Assembly (NCBI GenBank): GCA_003987725.1
Contig: RXJH01000005.1
Location: 74,123-138,122, forward strand
From: Hyphomicrobium sp.
Lineage (GTDB): Bacteria > Pseudomonadota > Alphaproteobacteria > Rhizobiales > Hyphomicrobiaceae
Reading direction: 5' to 3'
Length of the DNA: 64,000 nucleotides
The notes under the pieces are model-generated. The model saw only the letters and a list, made by a program, of their open reading frames with translations, searched no databases and had not been told where the DNA came from. The position numbers were made by a program, and so were the translations under genes. Position 1 is the stretch's first letter, and each line of letters opens with the position of its first letter. Below are positions 45,223 through 54,808 of the stretch, piece after piece.

Positions 45223-46946
45223 CCGCCGCTCGCGAGAATACGTGCCTGTTCCACCCAATTCTCGCGCTCGATCCGGCCTTTGAATTCGAGGCTTCGGCTG
45301 ATGCGATCGATGTCACCGCTCGTCCAATTTGCAATCTGATCGTAGCTGCCGACGCCCAAAGCGTTGAGCCGCTTCTCGATCAGAACGCCAATCCCGCGAA
45401 TGCGCTTCAGATCGTCATGCGGACCTTCCGCATCGCTGCTTTGAGACGGCGCGGGCTCCTCTGCCTCCGCGGTGGGAACCTGAGCCGCAGCTCCATTCTT
45501 TTCGCGGATGGCGTCGGTGATCCTGGCTGGTATCGAGATCTTCGGATCGACCTTGGAAAGAGGTGAAATCGGCTCGATGGGCTTAAGCCCCCGCGTCACG
45601 CTGGCGGACGCGGCCGCGATTGCAGCAGCGGCGGCAGCAGCCATCTCGGCGACGGAACGCCCGTGGCTCGCGGCAGCGACACCTCCCATATCCGTCGGCT
45701 CGTCGCTGTCCGGCTGCGACGCCGAACCCGCTCCACTTGCGCCGGTCTGCTGCGGCTGATGATCTTTGGCCGCCGGCTTCGGGGCCGAAGCGGCGGCACT
45801 TGCTTTGAGAGCCGCGAGACGATTGCGCGAATAATAGGTTTCCCCGCCCTTGGCGAGAATTTGCGCCTGTTCGACCCATTGTTCGCGGTCGATGCGGCCC
45901 GGGATCTGTAAGTCTTGCCCAAACCGCTTGACGTCAGACGCCGTCCAGGCGGCGATGTCTTCGAAATAATTGACGCCGAGTATCTTCAGCTTCTGTTCGA
46001 TATCGGCGTCGATGGCTCGAATGCGCTGGAAATCGTCGCCACCCTCGATGGGCTTCGCAGGCGGCAACGGCGCTCTGACTTCAGGCACGGGCACAGACTC
46101 AGGAGCAGGCTCGAGCTCCGGCTGAAGCTCCGGTTCTGGTTCCGGCGCAGGCGTCTCTGCCAACGGGACGATCGGCTCATCGTGCTCGGCTGATTGCAGC
46201 GGCACATCCTCCGAAGCCGGCGTCGGTTCGCGCGCGACGTCTTCGGACGCCGCCGTCTTCTCCTCTGCACCTCTTCGGCCAAACGCGCTCGGCATCATGA
46301 CGGACGCAGCAGCAGCGGCTTTCGCGGCCGCGACCGCACCGGCCGCAGCGGCCGTCGTTGCATCACGCAATCTCGCTGCCAGACCACCGGGGCGCTCCGG
46401 CTTTTTGACAGCCTCAGGCTCAGGTTGAGCGTCGGGAAATACCGGAGGCACTGGATCTTCGGAAACCGGCGGCTCGAGTTCCGGCGGCATTTCGGGTTCG
46501 GGCAGCGGCTCGGGTTCGGGAGGACGGGGTACGTACATTCCCGTTACCGGCTTTAATACCGATGGACGAATTTCGACGATGGCCCGGCGTGGAACACCTT
46601 CGTTGGGATCCGGCCCGATGAGCGCGCGCTCGAACCGCGAAGGATCGAGCACCTTCGGCGCGGGCCGCGGTTCCGGGCGGCGCAAAACCTCGATTTTGGG
46701 TTGAACGGGATCGATTGCTCTCGGCGCGATCGGCTGGTGCATCCGCGGCCCGCTGCGCGCGCGCACCGGCGGCGGCGCGATGACGGGCGGACGATCCGGA
46801 ACTTCAAGGTGGATGGGCGCCAAAACACCTTCGGGAACTTCCGCAGACGATCCGGCAAAGGCTCGCTTCAGAAGGCAAGCGACGAACGCCCCCGAAAAAT
46901 ACGAGGCCAGCAACAGCAGGAATGTCTGTAACAGGAGGTACGTCAT
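45162..46946 (-). CDS. Membrane-anchored protein with two helix-hairpin-helix-like domains
   Basis: A protein of 594 residues. The N-terminus is one membrane segment (LLLQTFLLLLASYFSGAFVACLL). The long middle is Pro/Glu/Ala-rich. Two similar modules of about 75 residues follow, DDFQRIRAIDADIEQKLKILG with RIDREQWVEQAQILAKGG, and DDLKRIRGIGVLIEKRLNALG with RIERENWVEQARILASGG. Both resemble the DUF4332/flap-endonuclease-like helix-hairpin-helix modules common in alphaproteobacteria. AGGTAGGAA precedes the ATG. Last gene of the OmpA/BON unit; function unknown. Confidence 0.8.
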   Translation of the reverse strand: MTYLLLQTFLLLLASYFSGAFVACLLKRAFAGSSAEVPEGVLAPIHLEVPDRPPVIAPPPVRARSGPRMHQPIAPRAIDPVQPKIEVLRRPEPRPAPKVLDPSRFERALIGPDPNEGVPRRAIVEIRPSVLKPVTGMYVPRPPEPEPLPEPEMPPELEPPVSEDPVPPVFPDAQPEPEAVKKPERPGGLAARLRDATTAAAAGAVAAAKAAAAASVMMPSAFGRRGAEEKTAASEDVAREPTPASEDVPLQSAEHDEPIVPLAETPAPEPEPELQPELEPAPESVPVPEVRAPLPPAKPIEGGDDFQRIRAIDADIEQKLKILGVNYFEDIAAWTASDVKRFGQDLQIPGRIDREQWVEQAQILAKGGETYYSRNRLAALKASAAASAPKPAAKDHQPQQTGASGAGSASQPDSDEPTDMGGVAAASHGRSVAEMAAAAAAAIAAASASVTRGLKPIEPISPLSKVDPKISIPARITDAIREKNGAAAQVPTAEAEEPAPSQSSDAEGPHDDLKRIRGIGVLIEKRLNALGVGSYDQIANWTSGDIDRISRSLEFKGRIERENWVEQARILASGGHTEFSRRVDRGEVDTSRET

Positions 46947-47000
46947 TTCCTACCTAATCGGATGCACAATCGGTCGCCCCGGACTTTCAAACGTCTCAAC

Positions 47001-47099
47001 TCAGCTCTTCTTTGCGCCGCACGACACCCAACCAGCGACGAGACCCAGCGCAAAGGCTCCGGCCATCCACCAGATCAACTTCAGGAACAGATAATCCAT
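47001..47099 (-). CDS. 32-residue single-span membrane protein
   Basis: MDYLFLKLIWWMAGAFALGL followed by VAGWVSCGAKKS: one membrane helix with a short basic tail. GGGGAG lies 7 bp before the ATG at 47099. It sits 22 bp after the OmpA/BON stop and 54 bp before the helix-hairpin-helix gene, all on one strand. Such tiny membrane proteins often regulate or bridge larger ones. Its size is below usual annotation limits. Confidence 0.75.
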   Translation of the reverse strand: MDYLFLKLIWWMAGAFALGLVAGWVSCGAKKS

Positions 47100-47121
47100 T
47101 GTTCGCTCCCCAGGCCTTGTC

Positions 47122-49272
47122 TCAGTTGACCCGAACGGTGAATTCAATACGGCGATTTTTGGCGCGGCCCTCTTCCGTATTGTTGTCGCCGATCGGTCGC
47201 GTCGCCCCGTAGCCGATCGTTGTCATACGGCGCGCGTCGACGCCGTTCTGAGCAAGAAAATCCGCGACAGCGCGCGCACGGCGATCCGCAAGCCGCGAGT
47301 TGCGCTCATCCGTCCCTTCAGCGTCGGTATGTCCCTCGATCTGGATGCTGAAGCTCGGGCACTCGTTGGCGATTTGAGCCAGATCCTTGAGCGTCTGCGT
47401 GCTGTCGGACGTGAGGTCCGCCTTTGCCCGCTCGAAGTTAATCGTGCCCTTCGCTGTCGTCTGCCGCATGAGGGTCTGGCAGCTGTCGGCAGCCTTCTCC
47501 TCTACCGACATGATCGTGATCTCGTCGCGGCTCTTGAAGCCCGGAGGCAAATCGGTGGAAAGCACGCTGCGGATATCGTTGGCGACCTGCTCGCTCTCGG
47601 CCGCCCCCTTGATCACCAGCTCCTTGCCTGAAATCGTAACCGCGCCGTTCCGCAACCGGGCCATTTCTTCCAGTCCAAGATGGGCGGCCGATGACCAGGG
47701 CTCCGACGCGGCGCCCACGATCTTCATATTGTCGGTAACGTTGGACCCGGCATAGATCTGCTGCGCCAGCTCGACGAGATGCAGCCGCGAGGCGTCATCC
47801 GGCGCCTCGCCCTCAATCGTCACCATGCCGTTGTCTGCGCGGCTGGCCTTCCACGTGAGGTCCGTTTTCAGCTGACCCGTGAAAACGATGTTCGTCGTCG
47901 TTTCGCAGGTCTGACCTGCCGCCGCCCTGACATCGCCCGGCACGGATTGCGAGGCGGCATAGTCATCGGTCTCGCCCGAAACCTCTAGGCGGCGATCGGT
48001 CAGAATGGATTTGCCCTTTTTCAGGCGCGGCAAGGACGCAAGCCCTGCAACCACGCATTGCTGCCACCCGTCCGGTGCGCCCGGAGCCACCTGTGATTTG
48101 TCGTTCAGCTGACGGCCCGGAAAACGCGCTTTCACCGCATCAATGAGAGCCGCGCGCGCCGCTTCGCTCGGCATCATGCCGACCAGATTGAGCGCCGCGC
48201 CCTCGTTGATGATGCCCATCACGTATCCGCCGCCCGGAACGACGACATCGGGCTTGGAAAAGCGAATCTGATCGGTGATCCGGAAATTCTGCGGGACTTC
48301 GAGCTTCAAGGTCTTTTTGACTGTGGCAGCGATCTGTTCATTGGAGGCCTCGCCCGAAACCGTCATGTCGCGATCCGCAATCGAAGCCTCGCCCAGCCGG
48401 AGCTGCGCGAGCTGTTCGATTGCGACGGACACTGCCTTGCCCCAGCCATCGGGAGCACCGGCAGCAATATCCGTGCGATCGGCAATCGACATGTTGCCGA
48501 AGAGCGATTTGACGCGCGAACCGAGCTTTTCACGCTCGTCGTCGGAAGGCGCGAAGCCCGACAACGCGATCCCCGAGCCGCTCTTCTTTATCGACCAAAC
48601 GAAAGGCCGGGCGAGAGGCAGGACGATGTCTTCACGCGCCAGAGCTATTCCGGCCGGGCGCCGCTTTGCCAGCGCCGAACGGATCTCGCGATAGGCCTCC
48701 GACGACTTTGCCTCGCCCTTGATCGACATGTTGAGATTGGCGAGTTCGGCCTCGCCGCGCTTCAAACCAGAGAGGCTCCGCAAACTGAAGACGGCGCCGG
48801 CGAGCCACGCTTCGCGATCGATCGACCCGCGCGCGAGCCGCATCTCGTCGGCAACGTCGCTACCTGGAAAGGTACTGCGGGCGGTATCAATAAGCGTCCG
48901 TCTCGCCTCTTCCGTGGGAACGTATCCTGCGAGGCGCACACGACGGCCATCCGGCGAACTCACGGTCCAACGGTAGTCGGCGACACTATCAATGAGCCCC
49001 GCACGATCGGCGGCGACACGAACGCCCCATACGTTCTCTAACGACGCGAGCGCCTTCGCCGGGTCGTGCTCTTCGGGAGCCTTACCGGTCAAAACGGCAT
49101 CGCGGCCAACGAAGCGCAGGGTCGCCCAATCGAAGCCTGATCGCTTCAACGCCTCGGCGGAGCGATGGGCCAGATCGTACTCGATACCGTCACGCTCGAG
49201 TTGCACGGCAACCCACGTCATCATCGCGATCGGGACAAGTCCCAAAAGCCAATATGATGGATTGCAGCGCAT
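47122..49272 (-). CDS. OmpA-family envelope protein with multiple BON-like domains
   Basis: A protein of 716 residues. A membrane segment (NPSYWLLGLVPIAMMTWVAVQ) is at the N-terminus. Six or so repeats of about 80-90 residues follow, each with an 'xVxxSGxAxx' strand and a helix (MTVSGEASNEQIAATVKK, VTIEGEAPDDASRLHLVEL), the BON fold. The C-terminal 120 residues are an OmpA peptidoglycan-binding domain (IQIEGHTDAEGTDERNSRLADR in pieces, RAKNRRIEFTV). The layout recalls mycobacterial OmpATb. It should tie the inner membrane to the wall. ATG 49272 is chosen; GTG 49278 is an alternative. Leads an operon with the two genes downstream. Confidence 0.85.
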   Translation of the reverse strand: MRCNPSYWLLGLVPIAMMTWVAVQLERDGIEYDLAHRSAEALKRSGFDWATLRFVGRDAVLTGKAPEEHDPAKALASLENVWGVRVAADRAGLIDSVADYRWTVSSPDGRRVRLAGYVPTEEARRTLIDTARSTFPGSDVADEMRLARGSIDREAWLAGAVFSLRSLSGLKRGEAELANLNMSIKGEAKSSEAYREIRSALAKRRPAGIALAREDIVLPLARPFVWSIKKSGSGIALSGFAPSDDEREKLGSRVKSLFGNMSIADRTDIAAGAPDGWGKAVSVAIEQLAQLRLGEASIADRDMTVSGEASNEQIAATVKKTLKLEVPQNFRITDQIRFSKPDVVVPGGGYVMGIINEGAALNLVGMMPSEAARAALIDAVKARFPGRQLNDKSQVAPGAPDGWQQCVVAGLASLPRLKKGKSILTDRRLEVSGETDDYAASQSVPGDVRAAAGQTCETTTNIVFTGQLKTDLTWKASRADNGMVTIEGEAPDDASRLHLVELAQQIYAGSNVTDNMKIVGAASEPWSSAAHLGLEEMARLRNGAVTISGKELVIKGAAESEQVANDIRSVLSTDLPPGFKSRDEITIMSVEEKAADSCQTLMRQTTAKGTINFERAKADLTSDSTQTLKDLAQIANECPSFSIQIEGHTDAEGTDERNSRLADRRARAVADFLAQNGVDARRMTTIGYGATRPIGDNNTEEGRAKNRRIEFTVRVN

Positions 49273-49278
49273 GCGCAC

Positions 49279-49630
49279 GCGACTCCGAATACCAACCGAC
49301 GCCTAGTTAGAGTGGAACGAGCAGAACCCATTGGTGGGAAGCAATCCGCTAACCCGCCAACATGGCAAACTCTGATCCGGACGGATCCCCTCGCCCCAAG
49401 TATAGACAAGAGGCGACGCCATTCCAAGCCACGCCAAGCCTTCGCATGCGCCGCTAACCATCTGAGGGAAAAAGAAATCTTTGGCACCCTGCGTAAGCGA
49501 TCACAGCCTGTGGCTGAACTACCGCTAACGACATTTTCCTTGCACCCCCATCACGGCGACGGCATGGCGGCAGGGACAAGCTCGCGAAACCGGTAATGGA
49601 AGGCCAAGTCCCTGAAGAACAAGCAACGCG
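49279..49630. other. 352-bp intergenic region without a supported gene
   Basis: It lies between the start of the OmpA/BON gene and the end of the siroheme synthase-like gene, both minus strand. It must contain the OmpA/BON promoter. I saw no convincing reading frame, hairpin or repeat. Confidence 0.5.
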
Positions 49631-50662
49631 TCAAGGAACATGCCCCGGCGCCACGACAACGACCGGAACCCCCGCCGCCCGGAGTACGGCGGCCTCATCC
49701 GGCCCCTCGTTGGCCCCTGACCAGACGCTCATTCTGATCCGCACCAGCCGGCCGCCCCTTGCAGCCGCCGACACCATCTCATTGGTGACTGCTTGCCCAG
49801 CCGAGATTGGGTGTCTTCTCGCTTCGCGACGGGCGAACTCCATCACAGACGCCGGCACATCCTCGTCGAAAAAGATATCGTCGGCCCCGCGAAGCACCCG
49901 GATGGCGCCAAGCGTCAAAGCTTCCGCGCCGTGAGGTCCGATCTCGATAATTGCGACCGGATGCCGGGCGGCTTCGTCCGACGTTTCGCCCATCAACCCG
50001 GCAAGTTCAGCCGAGGCCGGACCGCGATCCGCACTACGGAGCGCGAGATCCGTGAACCTCTGCCAGAACCGCCTCTTTTTCTCCATCGTGTCGCCAAGAC
50101 GGTCGCCCTCGCCGCGCAAGCTGCGGGCAGCCTCGGCCCAAAGCTTGAAACTCTCAGGCAGCAAGCTCTCAATGAGTGAGCGGATTGCTTGCCCGAACAC
50201 AGGCGCTGCACCATCCGTCGAGACCCCAACGACGAGCGGCGAACGGTTGACGATCGCGCCGAATTGAAAATCGCAAAACGCCGGGCGGTCGACGACGTTG
50301 ACCGGAACGCCCGCCGCCCGCGCAGCGGATGCGAATTGCTCCGCCTCCCCATCGTCGCCGAAAGCGCCAACAGCCATGGCGGCCGAGTTTAGGTCTTCGG
50401 GCGTCCAGCGCCGAACCTTCAGGTCGACCCGGCCGCCGGGGGGCGAAGACACCAACTCTCGAAAACCGTCGGCAAAGCTTTCCGAAAAGACCTCGACGCG
50501 CGCGCCTGCGGCCGACAGAAGCTCCGCCTTCCAGAGCGATGGCTCGCCGCCCCCGGCTAGAACGACCCTCTTGCCGTCGAGCTTGAAGAACACGGGCAAA
50601 ACCGCCAACGCCGAGATGCGGTGGCTCTTTGAATTGGCGGTGTTCGATCCTTCGTCCGGCAT
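49631..50662 (-). CDS. Siroheme synthase-like protein with truncated methyltransferase domain
   Basis: A protein of 343 residues. The N-terminal half is a CysG N-terminal precorrin-2 dehydrogenase/ferrochelatase domain, with KLDGKRVVLAGGGEPSLWKAELL, VVDRPAFCDFQFGAIVNRSPL and VVGVSTDGAAPVFGQAIR. The C-terminal 110 residues look like the start of an SUMT methyltransferase (AIIEIGPHGAEALTLGAIRVL, DDIFFDEDVPASVMEFARREA), but the rest of that domain (about 140 residues) is missing and the conserved GxGxG end is changed to EIGPHG. It may still make siroheme from precorrin-2, but not methylate uroporphyrinogen. Siroheme is needed by sulfite reductase, which fits the nearby sulfur genes. Confidence 0.78.
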   Translation of the reverse strand: MPDEGSNTANSKSHRISALAVLPVFFKLDGKRVVLAGGGEPSLWKAELLSAAGARVEVFSESFADGFRELVSSPPGGRVDLKVRRWTPEDLNSAAMAVGAFGDDGEAEQFASAARAAGVPVNVVDRPAFCDFQFGAIVNRSPLVVGVSTDGAAPVFGQAIRSLIESLLPESFKLWAEAARSLRGEGDRLGDTMEKKRRFWQRFTDLALRSADRGPASAELAGLMGETSDEAARHPVAIIEIGPHGAEALTLGAIRVLRGADDIFFDEDVPASVMEFARREARRHPISAGQAVTNEMVSAAARGGRLVRIRMSVWSGANEGPDEAAVLRAAGVPVVVVAPGHVP

Positions 50663-50900
50663 TGGGTTCCACGAGCCAGAATTCGCGCCGACGCGACGCC
50701 GTAAAGCTGCGTGTTCCTATCCGCCAGGCGCCGAAGGAACAAGGCTTTCCAAGCGAACGCCCTCAAAAGCTGGTTACCCCGAGGCCCTTTGCATAATGGA
50801 AGCATTACCGACGGGCTCAATCGCGCACGGCAGTAATTCGATATACCGCATTTCAATTATAGATATAACTCTAGCGATCAACGCGCCGCGAAGCTGCGAT

Positions 50901-51851
50901 TTACCCGAGCATTTGCAGACCAATATGATCAGGCGGCGCTGACGCTATAGACGCGCTGCTCCGCCTACCTTCAGATCGCAATAGATACGAGACGATCATC
51001 CGGGCTACGGGAGGCGCAAAGAGAATATTGCGATGACCAAACCCTGAGTACGTCAGCAATTCCGAGTTCTCGGTTTCTGACGCAATTTCTTCGGCACAAT
51101 GAAACGAAACTTCGCGGTCTTCGCGATCGTGAACGACGAGGGATTCGCAGCCTGTCGCTCGCAAAAGTTTGACGACCGTGAAACACGAAAGAGGCCGGCC
51201 CGAAACACGTTCGAGACGCGCCTCGAACGCGCGGCTCCCCGCACTGTCCAATCCCCAATGCTCGCCGAACTCACCCGTGACCTGCGAAAGCCGATTAGGA
51301 CTAGCGACAAGCACGACGCGCGGCACCGCGAGCGCATGCGGCATCGGCGCGTGTCCCTCGACCGCGACAAGCGAAATCATGCCGCCAAACGAATGCGCAA
51401 CAATGGCGCTAAGCGGACCGAAGTGACGGCCGATCATCGTCGTTGCACGCGCACATTCGATGAGATTGGTGGAGTGCTCGCCGCTCAAACCGTGTGCAGG
51501 CAAATCGAACAGAACGACGCGATATCCGGCCCGCCGTATGGGTTCGGCGATGGCCGTCATGAATGAAGCCTCGCCCGTCCAGCCATGAACGACGAGCACC
51601 GTGCCCAACGGCTCCCTGCGGTCCGGATCGAAAATATAAGCTTGAATATCGGCGACCGGGGTTGCGATCCGCTGCCAGTCTGCGCGACGTAAATGGAAGC
51701 GAGCCCGTTCGGTCAGTTGCTGATGATTGGGCGCCCGGTAAAACGACAATTCCGGCATACAAAAGAGCCGAAATGCCGCGTCCCCACCGGCGCCCGGAGA
51801 AAGCCCCGATAACGATTGACCAGCCCATTTGTCTTTAGGCAACCAGAACAT
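50901..51851 (-). CDS. Alpha/beta hydrolase
   Basis: A protein of 316 residues with LVVHGWTGEASFM (oxyanion hole), nucleophile elbow AHSFGGMISLVAV, acid HDREDREVSF and histidine SGFGHRNILF. The frame is open upstream to a TTG at 51959, but ATG 51851 gives the more natural start. An extra-long N-terminal region of about 75 residues precedes the hydrolase core. The substrate is unknown. Confidence 0.8.
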   Translation of the reverse strand: MFWLPKDKWAGQSLSGLSPGAGGDAAFRLFCMPELSFYRAPNHQQLTERARFHLRRADWQRIATPVADIQAYIFDPDRREPLGTVLVVHGWTGEASFMTAIAEPIRRAGYRVVLFDLPAHGLSGEHSTNLIECARATTMIGRHFGPLSAIVAHSFGGMISLVAVEGHAPMPHALAVPRVVLVASPNRLSQVTGEFGEHWGLDSAGSRAFEARLERVSGRPLSCFTVVKLLRATGCESLVVHDREDREVSFHCAEEIASETENSELLTYSGFGHRNILFAPPVARMIVSYLLRSEGRRSSASIASAPPDHIGLQMLG

Positions 51852-52140
51852 GTCCCATCTTTGAAATCGGACTTTCAAATCCGCAAGCGGAGCAACTGGC
51901 TCTATTTGCCGCAATGGTTGATGGTCTATTGCAGCGCCACATCGATTGAACAGGCCCAATCCGACCGTAGGAACTTTGACCTTTCGCTAACCATTTCCCC
52001 TCAGCAGTTACTTCGCTATTCCACGGACGCAGTGCTCGTCCGCACCTGTCCGTCTTGATTATTGGCGCGATGATCCCGCATTAGCGGAGCCGACATGACG
52101 ATGAGTGACTTTTGCTCCGTTTGCGAAGAAGGAATGGCTT

Positions 52141-52806
52141 TTGATCTCGCCAGATGAACTGCACCACCTATTTCAGACGTACGGCGTTTGGACCGTTGCC
52201 ATCATCGTCGGGCTCGAAAGCTTAGGGATTCCGTTGCCTGGCGAAGCAGTGCTAATCCTGGCGTCGATCTACGCGGCAACCCATGACGGAAACATCGCCA
52301 TGGTTATTGCCGCAGCAACCATCGGTGCCATAGTCGGCGATAACATCGGCTATCTCATCGGCCGGGAATTCGGATATCCGCTGGTTGTCAAATTTGGTTC
52401 CTACGTCGGCTTGACGGAGGGCCGCATAAAACTCGGTCAATATCTTTTCCAGAAGTACGGCGGCAAAATCGTCTTCTTCGGCCGTTTTTTCGCGGTCCTG
52501 AGGTTCCTCGCGGCGTTACTGGCCGGCATCAATCGATTGGCCTGGCCTCGCTTTCTCATCGCCAATGCCCTCGGCGGACTTATTTGGGCAAGCATCGTGG
52601 GAATATCCGCCTACACCTTAGGCCGGGGCATTCACCAGCTGCAGGGACCGGCCGGCGTTATCGGTTTGATAATTGCCGCAGCCATTGCAGTCCTGATCTT
52701 TGTTTACTTGAAGCGCCATGAAGCGGAACTTCAGGCGGAAGCGGAAGCTTCACTACCTGGCCCGCTGCCCGGCCTCCATCGGGGAGGCCCGCCGAAAACG
52801 GGCTGA
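52141..52806 (+). CDS. DedA-family membrane protein
   Basis: A protein of 221 residues from TTG 52141, with AAGGA 7 bp before; GTG 52105 lacks a ribosome site. The DedA/SNARE-associated pattern is clear: GLESLGIPLPGEAVLILAS, GDNIGYLIGREFGYPLV, KYGGKIVFFGRFFAVLRF and GINRLAWPRFLIANALGGLIW, with about five membrane segments. DedA proteins are now viewed as lipid carrier (undecaprenyl phosphate) or membrane homeostasis transporters. The C-terminal tail is charged. Confidence 0.88.
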   Translation: MISPDELHHLFQTYGVWTVAIIVGLESLGIPLPGEAVLILASIYAATHDGNIAMVIAAATIGAIVGDNIGYLIGREFGYPLVVKFGSYVGLTEGRIKLGQYLFQKYGGKIVFFGRFFAVLRFLAALLAGINRLAWPRFLIANALGGLIWASIVGISAYTLGRGIHQLQGPAGVIGLIIAAAIAVLIFVYLKRHEAELQAEAEASLPGPLPGLHRGGPPKTG

Positions 52807-52990
52807 ACCGCTTCAACCCGCCGCGACGAAAAAAAAGGATCGGCGTGCATGCCTTGAAAAAGCAGGACGCGTCAGTGATTTCTGTGATTATTCGCTTGCC
52901 GTCATGACCGGCGAAGATTGCTTGCCTCCCTACCGCTCACGGGTACGACGGATCTATGAACACTGAAACCATCGCAAAGGCATATCTCAG

Positions 52991-54454
52991 ATGAGAGGAT
53001 TTCTCGCCGCCGCTTACGATCAAGTGAAGCTGGCCCTCGCCATCCGCTCACTGCTGCCCCCGCGCCCCGAAGACCTCGAGCGCAGAGCAAAAGCCAAGGA
53101 GGCGCGCTTCCGTAAGCTCCTGCAGTATGCCTACGAGAATTCGCCGTACTATCGAAAGCAGTTCAAGGGCATCGACCTCGAGACATGCGCCATCACTGAT
53201 CTGCCGACCCTTACGAAGGTCGCCATGATGGCGAACCTGGACGATATTTTCACCGACCGTGACCTTCGCCGTGCCGACATTGAAACTTTCATGAACGACC
53301 CGGCCAATGTCGGCTACTACTACAAAGACAAATTCGCCGTCTGCCATACCTCGGGAAGCCAAGGTCAGCCGGCCATCATCGTTCAGGACAAGCCTGCGAT
53401 CCTGACGACCTTTGCGGCCCAGTTCGCTCGCGGCAAGAAGGTCAGCCGCCGGTTCCTTCCCCATCTTCAGCGCCTGTTCAATCCCGCGCGCTTTTCCATC
53501 ATCACGCAAAAGCCGGGCTTCTACCCGAGCAGCACATTCTTCAATTACTTTCCCGAACGCGCTCGCCGCTTCCTCAAGTTGCAGCGTCTTTCCGTGTTCG
53601 ACCCGCCAGATGTGCTCGTCCAGAAGCTCAATGAATTTCAGCCGAACTTCATCACCGGCTACACGAGCGCACTCGAGACGATCACCCGCGAACTTCAAGC
53701 GGGACGCCTCAAGCTCCGAGGCGATCTCGAACAGATGACCAACATAAGCGAGCCGCTTCCCGAGCCCATCGCGCAACGCGTCGAAAAGGCCTTCGGCGTC
53801 CACATTACCAATGTCTACAGCATGGCGGAATGCATGGCGCTCACCTGCGGATGCCAGACGACGCATGGCAGCCACCTCAACGACGAACTCGCGTTCCTCG
53901 AAGTCGTTGACGCCAGGGGCAAGCCCGTTCCGAACGGAACCCCCGGAGCGAAGGTGCTTTTGACCAACCTCTATAATCTCGCCCAGCCGATCATTCGCTA
54001 CGAGGTCGACGACATCGTCACCATCAGTGCAACACCGTGCGAATGCGGCAGCCTTCTGCCTCTCATTCAGGCCGTCCAAGGCCGTTCGAAGGATCAGTTC
54101 TGGGTTAACGTCAACGGTGAGATACGTGACCTGCCGTACTACGTCTTTCTTCTCGCCCTCCACAACGAGACGAATCTCGCCGAGCATCAGTTCCTTCAGA
54201 CCGGGGTTAACCGCTTCGTTATGCGGGCCGCACCGCTGCCGGGGCAAACGTTATCCGTTGAAAAACTCAGCCGATATATTCAGCAGTCCGTGATGTCCGA
54301 AGGTCTCGCCAATGTGATCCACATCGACGTTGAGATCGTCGATCGAATTCTCCCCGAAGAGTCAGGCAAGGTTCGACGCGCGAAGAATATTTTCGGACCG
54401 CCGCCGGCCACGCCTTCGGAACCCGAAAGGTCGCGAACGGCAGAAGCTGGCTGA
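52991..54454 (+). CDS. Phenylacetate-CoA ligase-like adenylate-forming enzyme
   Basis: A protein of 487 residues of the PaaK/capsule CapK-like group. Visible are the ATP loop FAVCHTSGSQGQPAII, GYTSALETITRELQAG, VYSMAECMALTCGC with the tyrosine and acidic residue of AMP binding, and QPIIRYEVDDIVTI (about residue 325-340). It should activate an acid as adenylate or CoA thioester. No aromatic-degradation genes are near, so it may be for an unusual acid or polysaccharide decoration. The start ATG has AAAGG 10 bp upstream. Confidence 0.8.
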   Translation: MRGFLAAAYDQVKLALAIRSLLPPRPEDLERRAKAKEARFRKLLQYAYENSPYYRKQFKGIDLETCAITDLPTLTKVAMMANLDDIFTDRDLRRADIETFMNDPANVGYYYKDKFAVCHTSGSQGQPAIIVQDKPAILTTFAAQFARGKKVSRRFLPHLQRLFNPARFSIITQKPGFYPSSTFFNYFPERARRFLKLQRLSVFDPPDVLVQKLNEFQPNFITGYTSALETITRELQAGRLKLRGDLEQMTNISEPLPEPIAQRVEKAFGVHITNVYSMAECMALTCGCQTTHGSHLNDELAFLEVVDARGKPVPNGTPGAKVLLTNLYNLAQPIIRYEVDDIVTISATPCECGSLLPLIQAVQGRSKDQFWVNVNGEIRDLPYYVFLLALHNETNLAEHQFLQTGVNRFVMRAAPLPGQTLSVEKLSRYIQQSVMSEGLANVIHIDVEIVDRILPEESGKVRRAKNIFGPPPATPSEPERSRTAEAG

Positions 54455-54538
54455 AGACCGAACCGCGCGCCTTTGCGAGGAACCCCGGCTGATGAATTTA
54501 GTTGAACCGAAGGGCGGCATTTTTTCGGAGTGTCAGTC

Positions 54539-54808
54539 ATGACCAGAAAAATCCTGAAGATCGTCGACGGTCCCGACAAACCGGCTCTGCGGTCTGCGCT
54601 GGCTTATCCTGAACGCGAACAGGTCCACTTCATTCTTGAGGGTGATGCGACAGACGCATCGATCGCGCGCATAGAAGAAATGGCGGAAGGTTTCACTTTC
54701 GAGATAAACGGCCTGCTAACAACGGGCGTCCATAAAGGTGAGACCTTTCTCGGAATTTATAGCGTCGAGACTCGCTCGGGCTCGATAGCTCTCGGTATCG
54801 GCGCTTGA
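54539..54808 (+). CDS. Small protein of unknown function
   Basis: A protein of 89 residues from ATG 54539, with CGGAG before it. It is soluble and mixed helix/strand (MTRKILKIVDGPDKPALRSA, VHFILEGDATDASIARIEEMA, GFTFEINGLLTTGVHKGETFLG). It might be a small regulatory or binding protein. I do not recognise the family. It follows the PaaK-like gene by 84 bp on the same strand. Confidence 0.65.
   Translation: MTRKILKIVDGPDKPALRSALAYPEREQVHFILEGDATDASIARIEEMAEGFTFEINGLLTTGVHKGETFLGIYSVETRSGSIALGIGA

Noticed and set aside
49312-49596. Plus-strand reading frame of 94 codons in the OmpA/BON upstream gap
   Set aside because: Composition is not protein-like and no ribosome site precedes it; it lies where the OmpA/BON promoter must be.
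52718-52966. Plus-strand reading frame overlapping the end of the DedA gene
   Set aside because: It is a shifted frame of the DedA tail with unlike codon use and no ribosome site.
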